Source: Sapria himalayana
Lineage: Eukaryota; Streptophyta; Magnoliopsida; Malpighiales; Rafflesiaceae
Reading direction: 5' to 3'
NCBI GenBank assembly: GCA_029783825.1
Contig: JAREIK010014593.1
Span: forward strand, 62,001-126,000
DNA length: 64,000 nt
In this document: positions 35,928 through 49,600 of the stretch, one piece after another
Layout of the letters: each line of letters opens with the position of its first letter
How positions within the stretch are numbered: the first letter of the stretch is position 1
Position numbers and translations under genes: made by a program
The notes under the pieces: generated by a model
The model's database searches: none
What the model was told of the DNA's origin: nothing
The model's input: the letters and a program-made list of their open reading frames with translations, nothing else

Positions 35928-37325
35928 ATGGACAAAAAGATAGATAAATAAAAAGATGGATATATAAATAGATAGATAAATAGGTATATAGATAGATAGA
36001 TAAATAGATAGACAAATAGATAGATATATAGATACTCATAAAAAAAGATAGACAACTAAACAAATAAGATGATAGAGATAAATAGAGATAGAAATGTAGA
36101 GATAGATAGATAAATATATAGGCAGATAGATAGATAGATAGATTGATTGTTTAATACATAAACTGATAAATAGATAGATAGATAAATAAATAGATTTATA
36201 GACATTTAGATAGACAGACAAATTTGCAAACATGTAGATAGTTAGATAGACATACAGACAGATAGATAGATAAAAATACATATAAATAAATAGTAATATG
36301 GTCAGATACACAGAAAGATAGATAAATAAATAGTTAGATAAATAGATAGATAGATAAATTAATTAATAGATAGTTAGATAAATACATATATAGGCATTTA
36401 TACTAAAAGATTGTTAAATAGAAAGGCATTTATGTAGTTAGATAGAAATACAGATATAAGATAAATAGTTAGATAGTTAGATAGATTAATAGACAGATAG
36501 ATAGATAGACATAAAGAAATATAGATAGATATACAGATAAACAAATATTTAAATAGATAAATAGATAGACAAATAGATTCAAAGATAGATAGACAGATAG
36601 ATAGATAAATAGTTATATCGATTATCAAATAGATAGATATTCAAATAGATATATAGATACTTGGACAAATATTTATATAGACCAATAGACATATAGATAT
36701 ATAAACAGTTAAACATACACATAGATAGATAGATAGATATACAGATATATAAATAAATAGACATATAGACAAATAGACTGATAGATAGATAGATAGACAA
36801 ATAGACATATAAATAGATTGAAAGATAGTTTAGATAGATAGTCAAATAGATAAATAGAGAGATAAAAAATAGACAAACAAATAGAGATATATATAGAAAG
36901 ATAGACAAATAGATATAAAGATAGAAATAAAGATATGTAGATATATAGATCGATAGATAGTCAAATAGAAAGAAAAATAGATAGATAGATAGAAACATAG
37001 ATGCATAGAAAGATAGATTATTAGATTCATTGACAAATAGATAGCTATATTGATTATGAGATAGATAGATATATAGATAGACATATAGATAAATAGAAAA
37101 ATAGATATATAGATAGATAGACAGATAGATTAAAAAATAGATAGACAAACAGATTGATAGATAGATTGACACATTAATAGAAAGATACATAGATAGATAG
37201 ACAAATTTATAGAAAGATACATAGATAGATAGACATATAAAAATATAGTTAGATAGACAGATAATCATATAAACATATACAAAGATAGAGAGATAGACTG
37301 ATAGATAGATAGACTGAAAGGAAGA

Positions 37326-37384
37326 TATCTATCTATCATATAGATAGATAGACAATCTAACTATAAAAATATAGTTAGATTGTC
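37326..37384. repeat. Double foldback with strand switch in GATA array
   Basis: Two adjacent inverted repeats. TATCTATCTAT (37326-37336) pairs with ATAGATAGATA (37340-37350) across a 3-base centre. GACAATCTAACTAT (37351-37364) pairs perfectly with ATAGTTAGATTGTC (37371-37384) across a 6-base loop. This is the most conspicuous place I noticed where the + strand carries the complementary TATC strand of the array. The arm on the right resembles ATATAGTTAGAT-type sequence at about 37236. Confidence 0.88.
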
Positions 37385-39670
37385 AAATTGATAGATAAAT
37401 AGAAATACAAATAGATGCAAAGACAGATAGATAGATAGATAGATAGATAGATTAATAGTTAGATATACTGATAAATAGATAGATTATCAGATAGATAGAT
37501 ATACAGATTGACTGATAGATAGATATATTGATTACCAGATAGATAGATATATAGATTGACTTATAGATAGTTATAGAAATAGATATATAAACAAATAAAC
37601 ATATAGATAAAAAACAAAAAGATAGATTGATAGCTATGTAGGTTGACAGATCGATAGACAAATAGATAAATATATAGATAGATATATTGATTGACAAATT
37701 AATAGATAGCCACTTAGATAGATAGATAGACATATATAAATATAGTTAGATAGATTGAGAAACATATAAACATATAGAAAGATACAAACATCGATAGATT
37801 GATATATTAATATTTAAACATATAAATAGATAGACAGATAGACAAATAGACAATATATAGAAAAATAGATAGATATATTGACAAATATATAAAAATACAA
37901 ATATATAGATAGATAGAAAGATTGTTAGATACACACATAGATAGAATGATAAATAGATATATAGTTAGATATACATATTGATAGATAAACATTTTGACAT
38001 ATAGACATATAGATAGTTAGAGGGATATGCATTTAGTCAGATAGATAAATAAACAAAGATATATATAAAAAATAGTTAGATAATAAGATAGAGTTAAAAA
38101 TATATAGGTAGATAGATAGATAGATAGATATGCATATAGACAAATAGAAAAATAGAAAAATAGATAGATAGACTGATGACTGATAAACTAATCAATAGAA
38201 ACATTAAAAAATAGTTAGACATATATGTAGATATAAAGTTGGATAGTTAGATAGAAAGATAAATAGATAGATATACAAATACACAGATTTACATATTGAT
38301 AGATTAAAAAAAATAAAGATAGACAGATAGATATATAGATTGATAGAAAGATTAACACAAAGACTAATAGACAGATAGATAGATACAAAATAAATAAATA
38401 AATAGATAGATAGATATAGAAATATAAAAATACATAGTTAGTTAGATAGATACATAAATAGACATATAGACAAAAAGATAGATAGATAGATATATAGATT
38501 GACATACTAATAGATAGACAATTAAATAGATATATAGTTACACAGACTGATAGATAGATAGATAGACATATAGGTAGAAAGTGAGATAAACATATCAATA
38601 GACAGACATATAAACAAAAAGATATATAAACAAATTGACGTATAGATTTATAGACAAATAGTCAAATAATAGATAGACAAATAGCTAGATAGATAGATAA
38701 GCAGAAAAATATTTATATTGATAGATTGATAAACAAATAGTCAAAAATAAAAATAGAGACAGACATATAAATAGATAGATAGATATACATATACACATAT
38801 CAATAGAATGATAGATAGTAATATATATAGATAGATTGATACATGGATAAATGATAGGCAAATAGATAGTTAGATAGATAGACAGATAGATATATAGATA
38901 GATAGATAAATAGATAGACATATATATATATATATATATATAATACAGATTTAGACATATAGAAAGATAGATTAATTGAATGATAGGCACATAGACACCT
39001 TGAAAGATGGGTAGATAGGAAGATAAACATATAAAAAGATAGACAAATCAATAGATAAATAGAATAATAGATATATAGATATATAAAAAGATAGATAGAC
39101 ATATAAAATGATAGAAAGATAGATAGTTAAACATATAGACAGATAGAAAAATAGATAAACATATAAAAAGATATATAGATTAATAAATAGATAGACAAAT
39201 AGAAACATAAACAGATTGATATATAAACAAATAGGCAAATAGGCATATAGACAAATAAATAGATAGATAGAAAGTAAATTGATTGTAATATAGTCAAATC
39301 AAAATCTAGTCAAATAGTTAGATAGTTAAATAGATAGATAGCTAGCAAGCTAGATAGATAGATAGCTAGGCAAATATATAAATATACATAAAGAAAGATA
39401 GATATATAAATAGATACATAAATAGGTAGATAAAGAGAAAGAAAGATAGACATATAGACAAATATATAGATAGATAAACATATAGGCATGTATACAAATA
39501 GATAGAAAGATAGATATATAGATAAATAGATAGACTAATAGACTATTAGATAATAGACAAATAGACTAAAATATTGATAGACAGAAAGAGAATTAGATAG
39601 TTAGATAGGTAAATAGATAGACTGATAGATAATTAGATAGTTAGAGAGTAAAATATTTAGATAGACTGAT

Positions 39671-40159
39671 AGATAGCTAGAGAGATTCATTGATTGAAAA
39701 ATTAACACTTTGATAGATGGACAAATAGTAATATAGATAAATAGAAAAAAAAGATAAACTGATTAACATGTAAAAAATATACATAAAGATAGATATATAA
39801 ACAAATAGATAGATATATAAATAGATAAATATACAGATAGACAAATAATAATATAGGTAGGTAGATAAATAAACATATAAATAGATAGGCATATAGATGA
39901 ATCGATAGATAGTTAGATAAAAAAATGCATAGATAGATAGATAGACAGACAAATAGATAGAAAGACAGACAAACAAACAAATATATAGATAGAGATATAA
40001 ATATATAGATAGATAGTCAAATTGGCAGATAGATAGATGAAGAGAAATAGAAATAAATACATAGATAAATAAATAGATTAGATAGATCAATAAACAAATA
40101 GACAAATAGATAGATATATAAATAGATAGATAGATAGATAAACAAATAGGCATATACTC

Positions 40160-40199
<40 letters not shown>

Positions 40200-40213
40200 A
40201 TAGACAAATTAAC

Positions 40214-40251
<38 letters not shown>

Positions 40252-40771
40252 CTAGAGAGATTCATTGATTGAAAAATTAACACATTGATAGACAGACAAA
40301 TAGTTAGATAGATAAATAGAAAAAACAGATAAACTAATTGACATGTAAAAAAATATACATAAAGATAGATGAATAAACAAATATGTAGATAGATGGATAG
40401 ATAGACAGACAAATAATAATATAGGTAGGTAGATAAATAGATAAATAGATAAACATACAAAAGATAGGCATATAGATGAAAAGATAGAAAGATAGCTAAA
40501 AAATACATAGATAGCTAGATAGATAGACAAATAGATAGAAAGACAGACCGACAAACAAATATATAGATAGATAGATATATACACAGATAATCAAAATGGC
40601 AGATAGATAGATAAAGAGAAATACAAATAAATACATAGATAGATAAATAGATTAGATAGATCAATAAACAAATAGACAAATAGATAGATATATAAATAGA
40701 TAGATAAATGAATAGACACATACTCAGATATATATATATATATATATATTTAGATAGACAAATTAACATAG

Positions 40772-40805
<34 letters not shown>

Positions 40806-41300
40806 CTAGAGAGATTCATTGATTGAAAAATTAACACATTGATAGATAGACAAATAGTTAGATGATAAATAGAAAAAAAAGATAAACTAATTGATATGTT
40901 AAAAATATACATAAAGATAAATAAATAAACAAATAGATAGATAGATAGATAGTAGACAGATAGACAAATAATAATATAGGTATGTAGATAAATAGATAGA
41001 TAGATAAACATATAAATAGATAGTCATATATATGAATAGATAGATAGATATATAAAAAGATACATAGATAGATAGATAGACAAATAGATAGAAAGACAGA
41101 CAGACAAACAAATATATAGATAGATAGATAGACATTTAGACAGATAGTCAAATTGGTAGATAGATAGATAAAGAGAAATACAAATAAATACATAGACAGA
41201 TAAATAGATTAGATAGATCAATAAACAAATAGACGAATAGATAGATATATAAACAAATAGATAGATAAACAAATAGACATATACCCAGATATATATATAC
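39671..41300 (+). repeat. Three tandem higher-order copies of about 560 bp inside GATA array
   Basis: GCTAGAGAGATTCATTGATT followed by GAAAAATTAACAC starts each copy at about 39676, 40251 and 40803 (spacings about 575 and 552). The copies end alike at 40149, 40714 and 41274 (CATACTCAGATATATA or a close variant), the first two going on into (TA)n runs. Between copies the linkers differ: (TA)n before copy 2 and (CA)n (about 40777-40801) before copy 3. Confidence 0.85.
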
Positions 41301-42032
41301 AGATAGAGAGATAGAAAGAAATATAGATAGATAGAAAGATAAATATATAGATATATAAAAAGAAGATATATATATATATAGACACATAGTCATATAGATA
41401 GATAGATTGATATATAGATAGATAGGTAGACAAATAAATATTTATATAGGAAGATTGACACATTAACTAATAGATTAGTAAAAATAATGATAATTAGATA
41501 GTTAGATAGATAGATAAATAAGTAGATAGAAAGTTAGGTATTTACATAGATAGTAATATAGGCATATAGACATTTAGAAAGATTGAAAGATAGAGAGATA
41601 TAGAGATCCACAGAATGAAAGATAGTTAGATAGATAGATATACAAATAGATATATAGATAGTTATATAGATAGATAGATAGACATATAGGCATTAGACAT
41701 ATTTGTAGATAGTAAGATAAGAAGTTAGATTGATAGATATATAGTCAAATAGAGATTTAGATCTTTGACATATAGACAAATAGATATATAGTTAGTTAGA
41801 GAGACTGACAGATAGATAGTCATATAGATAGTCGGATATATAGTTTGAAAAATAAATAGAAGAATGATTGATACATTGATAGATAACCAAATAGATAGAT
41901 AGATAGAAAGGTAAATAAGTAAATTAGTAGATATTTAGATATATAGATAGTAATAGATAGATAGATATATAGATAGACATATTCATATATAGATAGATAG
42001 ATCAACAGATTCTTAGTCACATGGATAGACAG

Positions 42033-42063
<31 letters not shown>

Positions 42064-42446
42064 GGAAGATAAATAGTTAGATATATATATATAGAAAAAT
42101 AGATAGATTAACTGAAAGCCTAATATATAGAAAGCCAATTAGATAGTTAGAAAGATAGTCAATTAGAAAGATATATAATGACACAAATATATAGATTGAC
42201 ATAAAGACATTTAGAAAAATAGATAGATAGATGGATAGTTAAAAAGATATACATATAGATAGATAGATAGATATACATATTGATAGATAGATAGATATAC
42301 ATAATGATAGATAGATAGACAGATAAATAGATAAACAAATAAAGAAATAAAAAAATAGGCCGAGAGAGAGATGGATAGATAGATAGACACTTAATTAGAT
42401 AGCAAGATAGATAGATGGTAAGATAGATAGATAGATAGGCAGAAAA

Positions 42447-42466
42447 AAAGAGAGAGAGAGAGAGAG

Positions 42467-42510
<44 letters not shown>

Positions 42511-42520
42511 ACACACACAT
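42447..42520 (+). repeat. Compound (GA)n-(TA)n-(CA)n microsatellite
   Basis: A run of GA units is followed directly by about 18 TA units and then CACACACACAT. The stretch is pure compared with the degenerate surroundings and so is probably young. Confidence 0.85.
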
Positions 42521-42842
42521 ACAAAGATAGATAGATATATATAAGGATAGAAAGATTGGTAGATAAAAGATAAAGAGATAGATATATTGACAGAAAGAAA
42601 GAAAGATAGATAGATAAAAAGATAGACATATAGGCATATAGAATGATAGATCCATATATATTTTGATAGATTTTTAAATAGAAAGATAAATAGAAAGAAT
42701 GATTGAATGATATATAGATAAAAAGATTGACAAGTAGGCAGATAGACAGAATGACAGTTAGATAGTTAGAGATAAAAATAAATACAAATATTGATATTTA
42801 AATAGTTACATAAATAGATAGAATGACATATAAACATTTCGA

Positions 42843-42847
<5 letters not shown>

Positions 42848-42905
<58 letters not shown>
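42848..42905 (+). repeat. (TA)n microsatellite, about 58 bp
   Basis: A long uninterrupted TA run. A second one of about 45 bp lies at about 43139-43183. Both can form cruciform or slipped structures. Confidence 0.85.
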
Positions 42906-42911
<6 letters not shown>

Positions 42912-43136
42912 GATAGATATATAAATAGACAAATTGATAAATAAACATATAGATAGATACACAGATATACATATAAATAGATAGATAAATAGATAGTCAG
43001 ATTTATAATAAGTTTATAGACTGATATACCAAAAAAAGATAGACAAATAGATATATAGATAGATAGATAGATAGATAGAAAAATAGATAGATAGGTAGAG
43101 AGATTGATAGTTAGATAGATAAAAAAATAAATAAAT

Positions 43137-43186
<50 letters not shown>

Positions 43187-45253
43187 ATAGACAAATAGGT
43201 AGATAGATAAATAAATATATTGATAGATAGATATACAGATAGATACATTGATATAATACAAAATTGATAGATAGATATATAGACAAATAGATAAATGATA
43301 GATAGAAAAATATAGAGATATATAGATCGATAGAAAGATAGACATATAGATATATATATATAAATATAATAATAGACTAGATGATAGAAAATTAATTAGA
43401 TATTTAAATAAATAAAGAGATATAAAAATACATAGATAGTTAGATATATAGATATATAGATTAATAAAAAAATAGCTAGATAGATAGATAGACATATAGA
43501 CATATAGATATATAGTCATATAGATAGATAGATAGATAGATAGATTGATAGATTGATAGATATACACATAAAAAGTTAGATAGAAAAACAGATAGACAGA
43601 CAGACAAATAGATAGACATACAGATAGATAGACAAACAAATAGATAGATATATAGATAGATAGACAGAAAAATAGATAGCCAAATAGATAAATATACAAA
43701 TAGACAGATATACAAATTGATAGATAGATAGGCAGATAGATAGTTCAAAAAACTAATAAATAAAAATCTACTTAGATAGATATTCATAAAGACATATAGA
43801 TAGTTAGAATGTTATATATTTAGATAGATAGAGAAATAGATAGATAATGAAATTGATAGTTAGATAGAAAGATAGGCAAATAGATAGAAAGATAGACAGA
43901 TAGATAGAAATATAAATAGATAGATAGAAAGATAGACAGATAGATAGAAATATAAATAGATAGATAGATAGATAGACATATAGATTGATATATAGATAGA
44001 CATATAGATTGATAGATAGATAAACAAATAGATATATTGAATGAAAAAAGGACAGATAGACTGATAGATAGATAGATCAATAGATTGATATAGAGATAAA
44101 CAAATAAATAGATAGACATATAGATAGATATTTAAAAAAATAGACAGATAGATAAACAGATAGATAAATAGACAAAAAGATATATAGACATTTAGACATA
44201 TAGACAGAGAAATAGATAGATGATAGACAAATTGACAGATAGTCAGATAGATTGTTATAAAGATAGATAGATATACAAGTAGATAGAATGATAGGTAGGT
44301 ACCTATATAGATAGATAGATAGACTAATAGACAAATTGACATATAGACAAATTGATAGATATACAAATATATTATTAAATAGATATAAAGATAGGCATAT
44401 AGACAGATAGACTGATAGACTGATAGACTAATACACAGAAAGATATTTATTTAGTTAGACATACAGAGTGATAGATAGCTAGATGGTTAGATACTAAGAT
44501 ACATTGACAAATATATAAATATATAGATAGATAGACAGATTGAAAGATAGATATTTAGACAGATGGAATATCGATAGATAGAGACTGATAGATTGATAGA
44601 GAAATAGAGAGATAGATAGAATGCCATATAGATAGATAGTTAGACAGATAGAAAAATTGATAGATAGATAGATAGCCAGATATATAGATAGATAGATAGG
44701 GATTTAGATTTATAATTAGATTGACATACAGAGAGAAAGACATATACTTAGATAGATATATAGATAGATAGATAGATAATAGTCTGATAGACAAATTAAT
44801 AGATAGATCGATATACAAATAATAATATAGATTGATAGGCATATAAAGAGATAGATAGATAGATATATAGACAAATTGAAAAATAGATATAAAAATAGGT
44901 TGATAGATTGATATATAGATATATATATTTAAATGGATAAAGAGAATGATTGACTAATAGACTTATAGATTGAAATATATTTAGACCGTTAGAGAAATAG
45001 ATAAATAGAAAGATAGATCATTAGTTAGTTACATAGGTTTATAGATAGATAGACATAAATATTTAGATATAGAATAGATAGATAGATAGATTGATAGACT
45101 AATAGATTGAATGATTGATAGACTAATAGAAATATAAAGAAATAGATAGATAGATAGTTAGATAGATAGATAAACAAATAGATAGATAAACAAATAGATA
45201 GATAAACAAATAGATAGATAGATATCAAAATAGACAGATATACAGATAGATAG

Positions 45254-45397
45254 ATATATATATATATATATTAATCAGTTTCTTTGTTTTTTGTTTTGTT
45301 TTGAAATGGATGTAAAAGGGATAAGGGTAGATGTAGGTTGTAAAAATGGTATTCCTCCGCCAAAAGAGAGGGCTCTAATAATAATAAAACAAAATTT

Positions 45398-45433
<36 letters not shown>

Positions 45434-45438
45434 CAGTT
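45254..45438 (+). repeat. Target-site duplication around a LINE tail
   Basis: An (AT)n run followed by TTAATCAGTT ends at 45280 on the left, and the same (AT)n-TTAATCAGTT ends at 45438 on the right. At least 27 bases are shared, though the AT part can vary by slippage. The two copies bracket the LINE-A 3' tail exactly. Confidence 0.82.
45281..45402 (+). mobile_element. Very short LINE-A 3' tail insertion
   Basis: About 120 bp with a T/G-rich start, then TGGATGTAAAAGGGATAAGG, GGTATTCCTCCGCCAAAAG and AATAATAAAAC, aligned with the conserved 3' end of LINE-A copies 1 and 2. The orientation is +, as for all other LINEs here. It is an extreme 5' truncation with a clear target duplication, so LINE-A inserted into the GATA array after that array existed. 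The tail is AAT/AAAC-like and no GAA repeat follows it, unlike the copies in region 1. Confidence 0.88.
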
Positions 45439-47884
45439 ATATTAATAAATAGATTGACATATAGATAATTAGATAGACCATATAGATAGATTGATAGATA
45501 GCCATATTGAAAGATATACAAATAGATAGATAGATATATAGATAGACTACTAGACATATAGACAAATTATACTTAGATAGTAAGATATCTTGATAAATAT
45601 TTATAGAGATAGATAGATAGATAGACTGATAGACAGAGAGTCATATAGATAGATTGAGAAATATATATATTTTGACAAATAGATATATAGTGAGATAGAT
45701 AGAATACAAATAAACACATAGAAAAATATATAAATAGAGATATAGACAAATAGACAAGTAGAAAAATAGACAGATAGAGAGAAAGATATATTGATAGATA
45801 GATAAAAAGATATATAGATAGATATATAGAATTTTAGATAGATAGATATATAGGTAGATAGTTAGATAGAATGATAGGCAGGTAGTAATATAGATAGATT
45901 GATATAAGGATATATATATATATATAGAGTTATATAGTTAGATAGATAGAAAGATAGATAAACTATTATACATAATAACAAATAGATAGATAAACAAGTA
46001 AAATAGATATATGGATTGATCGCTACATAGTTAGACATTATTTTTAATAGACTGATAGATATAAAGATAATAGATCATTAGACATATAGTCTGATTGATT
46101 GATAGATAAAAAGATAATATTATAGTTAGACAGATATACCGATAGAAGATAAATATTTAGATAGTTAGATATATTTATAGATATATAGAAACACAGATAG
46201 ACAGATAGAATGATAGACAGACAAAAATATACATATGTAGATAAAATATAAGAAAATTGACAGATATATAGATTGATAGATAGATAGATAGATAGATTGT
46301 TTGATTGATAAAAAAAATAGATAGATAGATAGATAAACAGATAGTTAGATAGATATATAGACAAATAGATAGATATATAAATAGATAGATAGATAGATTG
46401 ATAGTTAGACAGACAGACAGATAGATAGATAGATAGATAGATAGACAAATTAAAAGATAGATTAATATAAATATAGACAAATAGATAGACAGAAAGATAG
46501 AAAAAAAGATAGACAGATAGATATACAGATAAAAAAATAGATATATAGACAGATAGCTAGATTGATTGATTGATAGTTGGATAGACTGACAAATAGATAT
46601 ATAGATAGATACACAAATAGATAGTTAGATAGATAGATTAAGAAATAGATAGATAGTTAATTATACAAAAAAAAATTAATAGACAAATAGGGAAATAGAT
46701 AGATAAATAGATAGACAGATAAATAGTTAGACAGATAGATAGATATATTGATACACCGATAGAAAAATAGAAAAATAGACAAATAGGTAGATAGAAAATA
46801 GACTGTTAGATAGATATATAGATATACATATAGATAAATAGATAAACAAATGGATAAAAAGACAGATAAATAATTGACAATTAGATAGATAGAAAGATAC
46901 TCAAATATAATAGAGACATATATACAAATATAAGCATAAATAGATAGATAGATAGATAGGTGGATAAATATATCCACCAATAGACAGATAGAAAAATAGA
47001 TAAATAGATAGATAGATAGATAGACAAAATAGACACATATACATTTAAACTAATAGAAAGATAAACATATAGATAGATAGATAGAGAGAGAGATATATAG
47101 ATAGACATATAGATTGATAAAGAGATATACAGATAGAGACATAAATAGATAGTTACAAATATACATATACACAAATAGACAGATAAAAAGATAGAAAAAT
47201 AGATAAATCTAAAATAGAAAGATAAATAGATAGATAGATAGATAGACATACAGATAGAAAGGTAGATCGATATACAAATAAACATATTGACATATAGATA
47301 GTTAGATAGTTAGATAGATTAATTGATTTATAGATAGATAGACATATAGTTAGATAGATAGATAGATAGACTGATAACCAGATAGTCAATTAGACAAATA
47401 TACATATAGACAGATAGACAGACAGACAGATACATAGATAGACAAATAAATTGATAGATAGATAGATAGATTTATAGATAGACATATAGATAGATAGACA
47501 TATCTACCTATAGACAAATAGACATAATGATAGATAAATAGATAGATAGATAGAGATATATATAGATATATAGATAGATAGATAGATAAATAAATAGATG
47601 TATTGATAAATAGAATAATAGATAGATAGATAGACATATAGGCAGATAAATAGATAGATAAATAAATAGATAGATAGATAGACAGATAGTCAGATAGTTA
47701 GAGAGAGATTGAAAGATTGATAGATAAAGAGATAGACAAAAATATTGGCAAAGAGGCAAAGGGACATATAGTTAAACAAAGAGTCTGATAGACTAATAGA
47801 CTGATAGCTAGATAGATAGAGAATATACATATAGACAAATAGATAAATCGACATATAGATAGGAAAACATTTAGATAGATAGAC

Positions 47885-48180
47885 AAATAGCTAGGTAGGT
47901 AGGTAGCTAGTTAGGAAGGTATGTAGGTAGTGAGATAAAGATAGATAAGTAGAGAGATAGAGAGGTAGAGAGATAGAGAGAAAGAAAGATAGATATAAAG
48001 AGATATCGAGAAATAGAGAGATAGAGATTTAAAGAGATAGAGATATAAAGAGATAGAGATATAAAAAGATAGAGATATAAAGAGATAGATATATCAAAAG
48101 ATAGAGATATAAAGAGAGAGAGGTAAAGAGATATAGATATAAATAGATAGAAAGATAGATTCAGAGAGAAAGATTTACAA
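47885..48180 (+). repeat. GGTA/GAGATA-rich module, copy 1
   Basis: AGCTAGGTAGGTAGGTAGCT is followed by a stretch rich in GAGATAGAGAGATAAAGAGA. It interrupts the GATA steps and is matched by a similar module at 49348-49600, about 1460 bases downstream. Confidence 0.7.
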
Positions 48181-49347
48181 TGATATATAGATATAGACAG
48201 AGAAATAGACTAATAAATAGATAGATAGATGATAGACATACATATAGAAAGAAAGATAGATAGATATATTGACTAACAAACAAATAAACTAATAGAATAA
48301 TAATCTAAAAGACTGATATATTGACAGACAAATAGATAGAAAGACAAATTGGCAGATACACATATAGGCAGATAGACAAATAGGCAAATAGGCAGATAGA
48401 TATATAGCTAAAAAGACAGATAGAAAAATAGATAAAAAAATAGATATATAGATAGGCAGGTAATCAAATACACACTTCGATAGATAGATAGATAAACTAA
48501 TATAGATATATAGTCAAATAGATATATAGATAAAATTATAGATGACCTTATAAATCAATTAGAAAAATAAACATATAGACAGTTAGATATATAGTTTTGT
48601 AAAATTATACAGATAGACTAATAGACATATAAACATATAGATATATAGTCAAATAGACAAATAGACAGATATATAACTTGATATATAGATAGATTTGCTT
48701 AGAGACATATAGATAGATAAATAGATATAGAAATAGATATATAAATAGATAGACGAAATAGACAAATAGAAAGATAGACTATTAGATAAATAGATAAATA
48801 GATAGATAGATAGATAGACAGATAGACAGACAAATATTTAGAAAAATATAGAGTTAGACAGATAGACAAATAGATTGATTGATTATAGACACATAGACAT
48901 ATAGACAAATAGATTTATAAATAGATAGACATATAGATATACAATTTGATAGATAGACAGATAAACAGATAAATAGATAGACTAGTATATAGATAGATAG
49001 TTTGACAGATAGATAGATGTACATATAGATAGATAGATAAATAGATAGTCAGACAAATAGGTAGATATAATGATAGACAAAGAAATAGATAGACAGATAT
49101 ACAAATAGACATATACATAGATTGGCAGATAGACAAATATACAGATAGACATATAGAGAAAAAGAGGGATAGAGAGAGATAGATAGATATATAGATAGAA
49201 TGATAGACAAATAGATGGTTAGATAGATAGATAGATAGACAAAGAGACAGAGATAACAAGACTGATTGATGAATTTTCACAGAAAGAAAGTTACAGTGAT
49301 GGATAGATAGATAGATAGAAAAGTAGTTAGATAGATAGATAGACATA

Positions 49348-49600
49348 TTGCTAGGTACGTATGTAGCTTGCTAGGTAGGTAAGTAGGTAAAGATATAGTG
49401 AGGTAGAGAGATAGAAAGAAAGAGATAGAAAATAGAAAGATATAGAGATATAGAGATAGATAAAAAGAGAGATATATAAAAAGAGAGATAGAGAGATGGA
49501 GAGATAAAGAGATGGAGAGATAAAGAGATAGAAAGATAAAGAGATATAGAGATAGAAAGATATAGAGATACAAAGATAGTGAGAAATATAAAAAGATAGA
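49348..49600 (+). repeat. GGTA/GAGATA-rich module, copy 2
   Basis: TTGCTAGGTACGTATGTAGC then TTGCTAGGTAGGTAAGTAGG, followed by GAGATAGAAAGATATAGAGA-type repeats. It has the same order of parts as the module at 47885-48180, so the intervening 1.46 kb may be one unit of a larger duplication. Confidence 0.7.
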
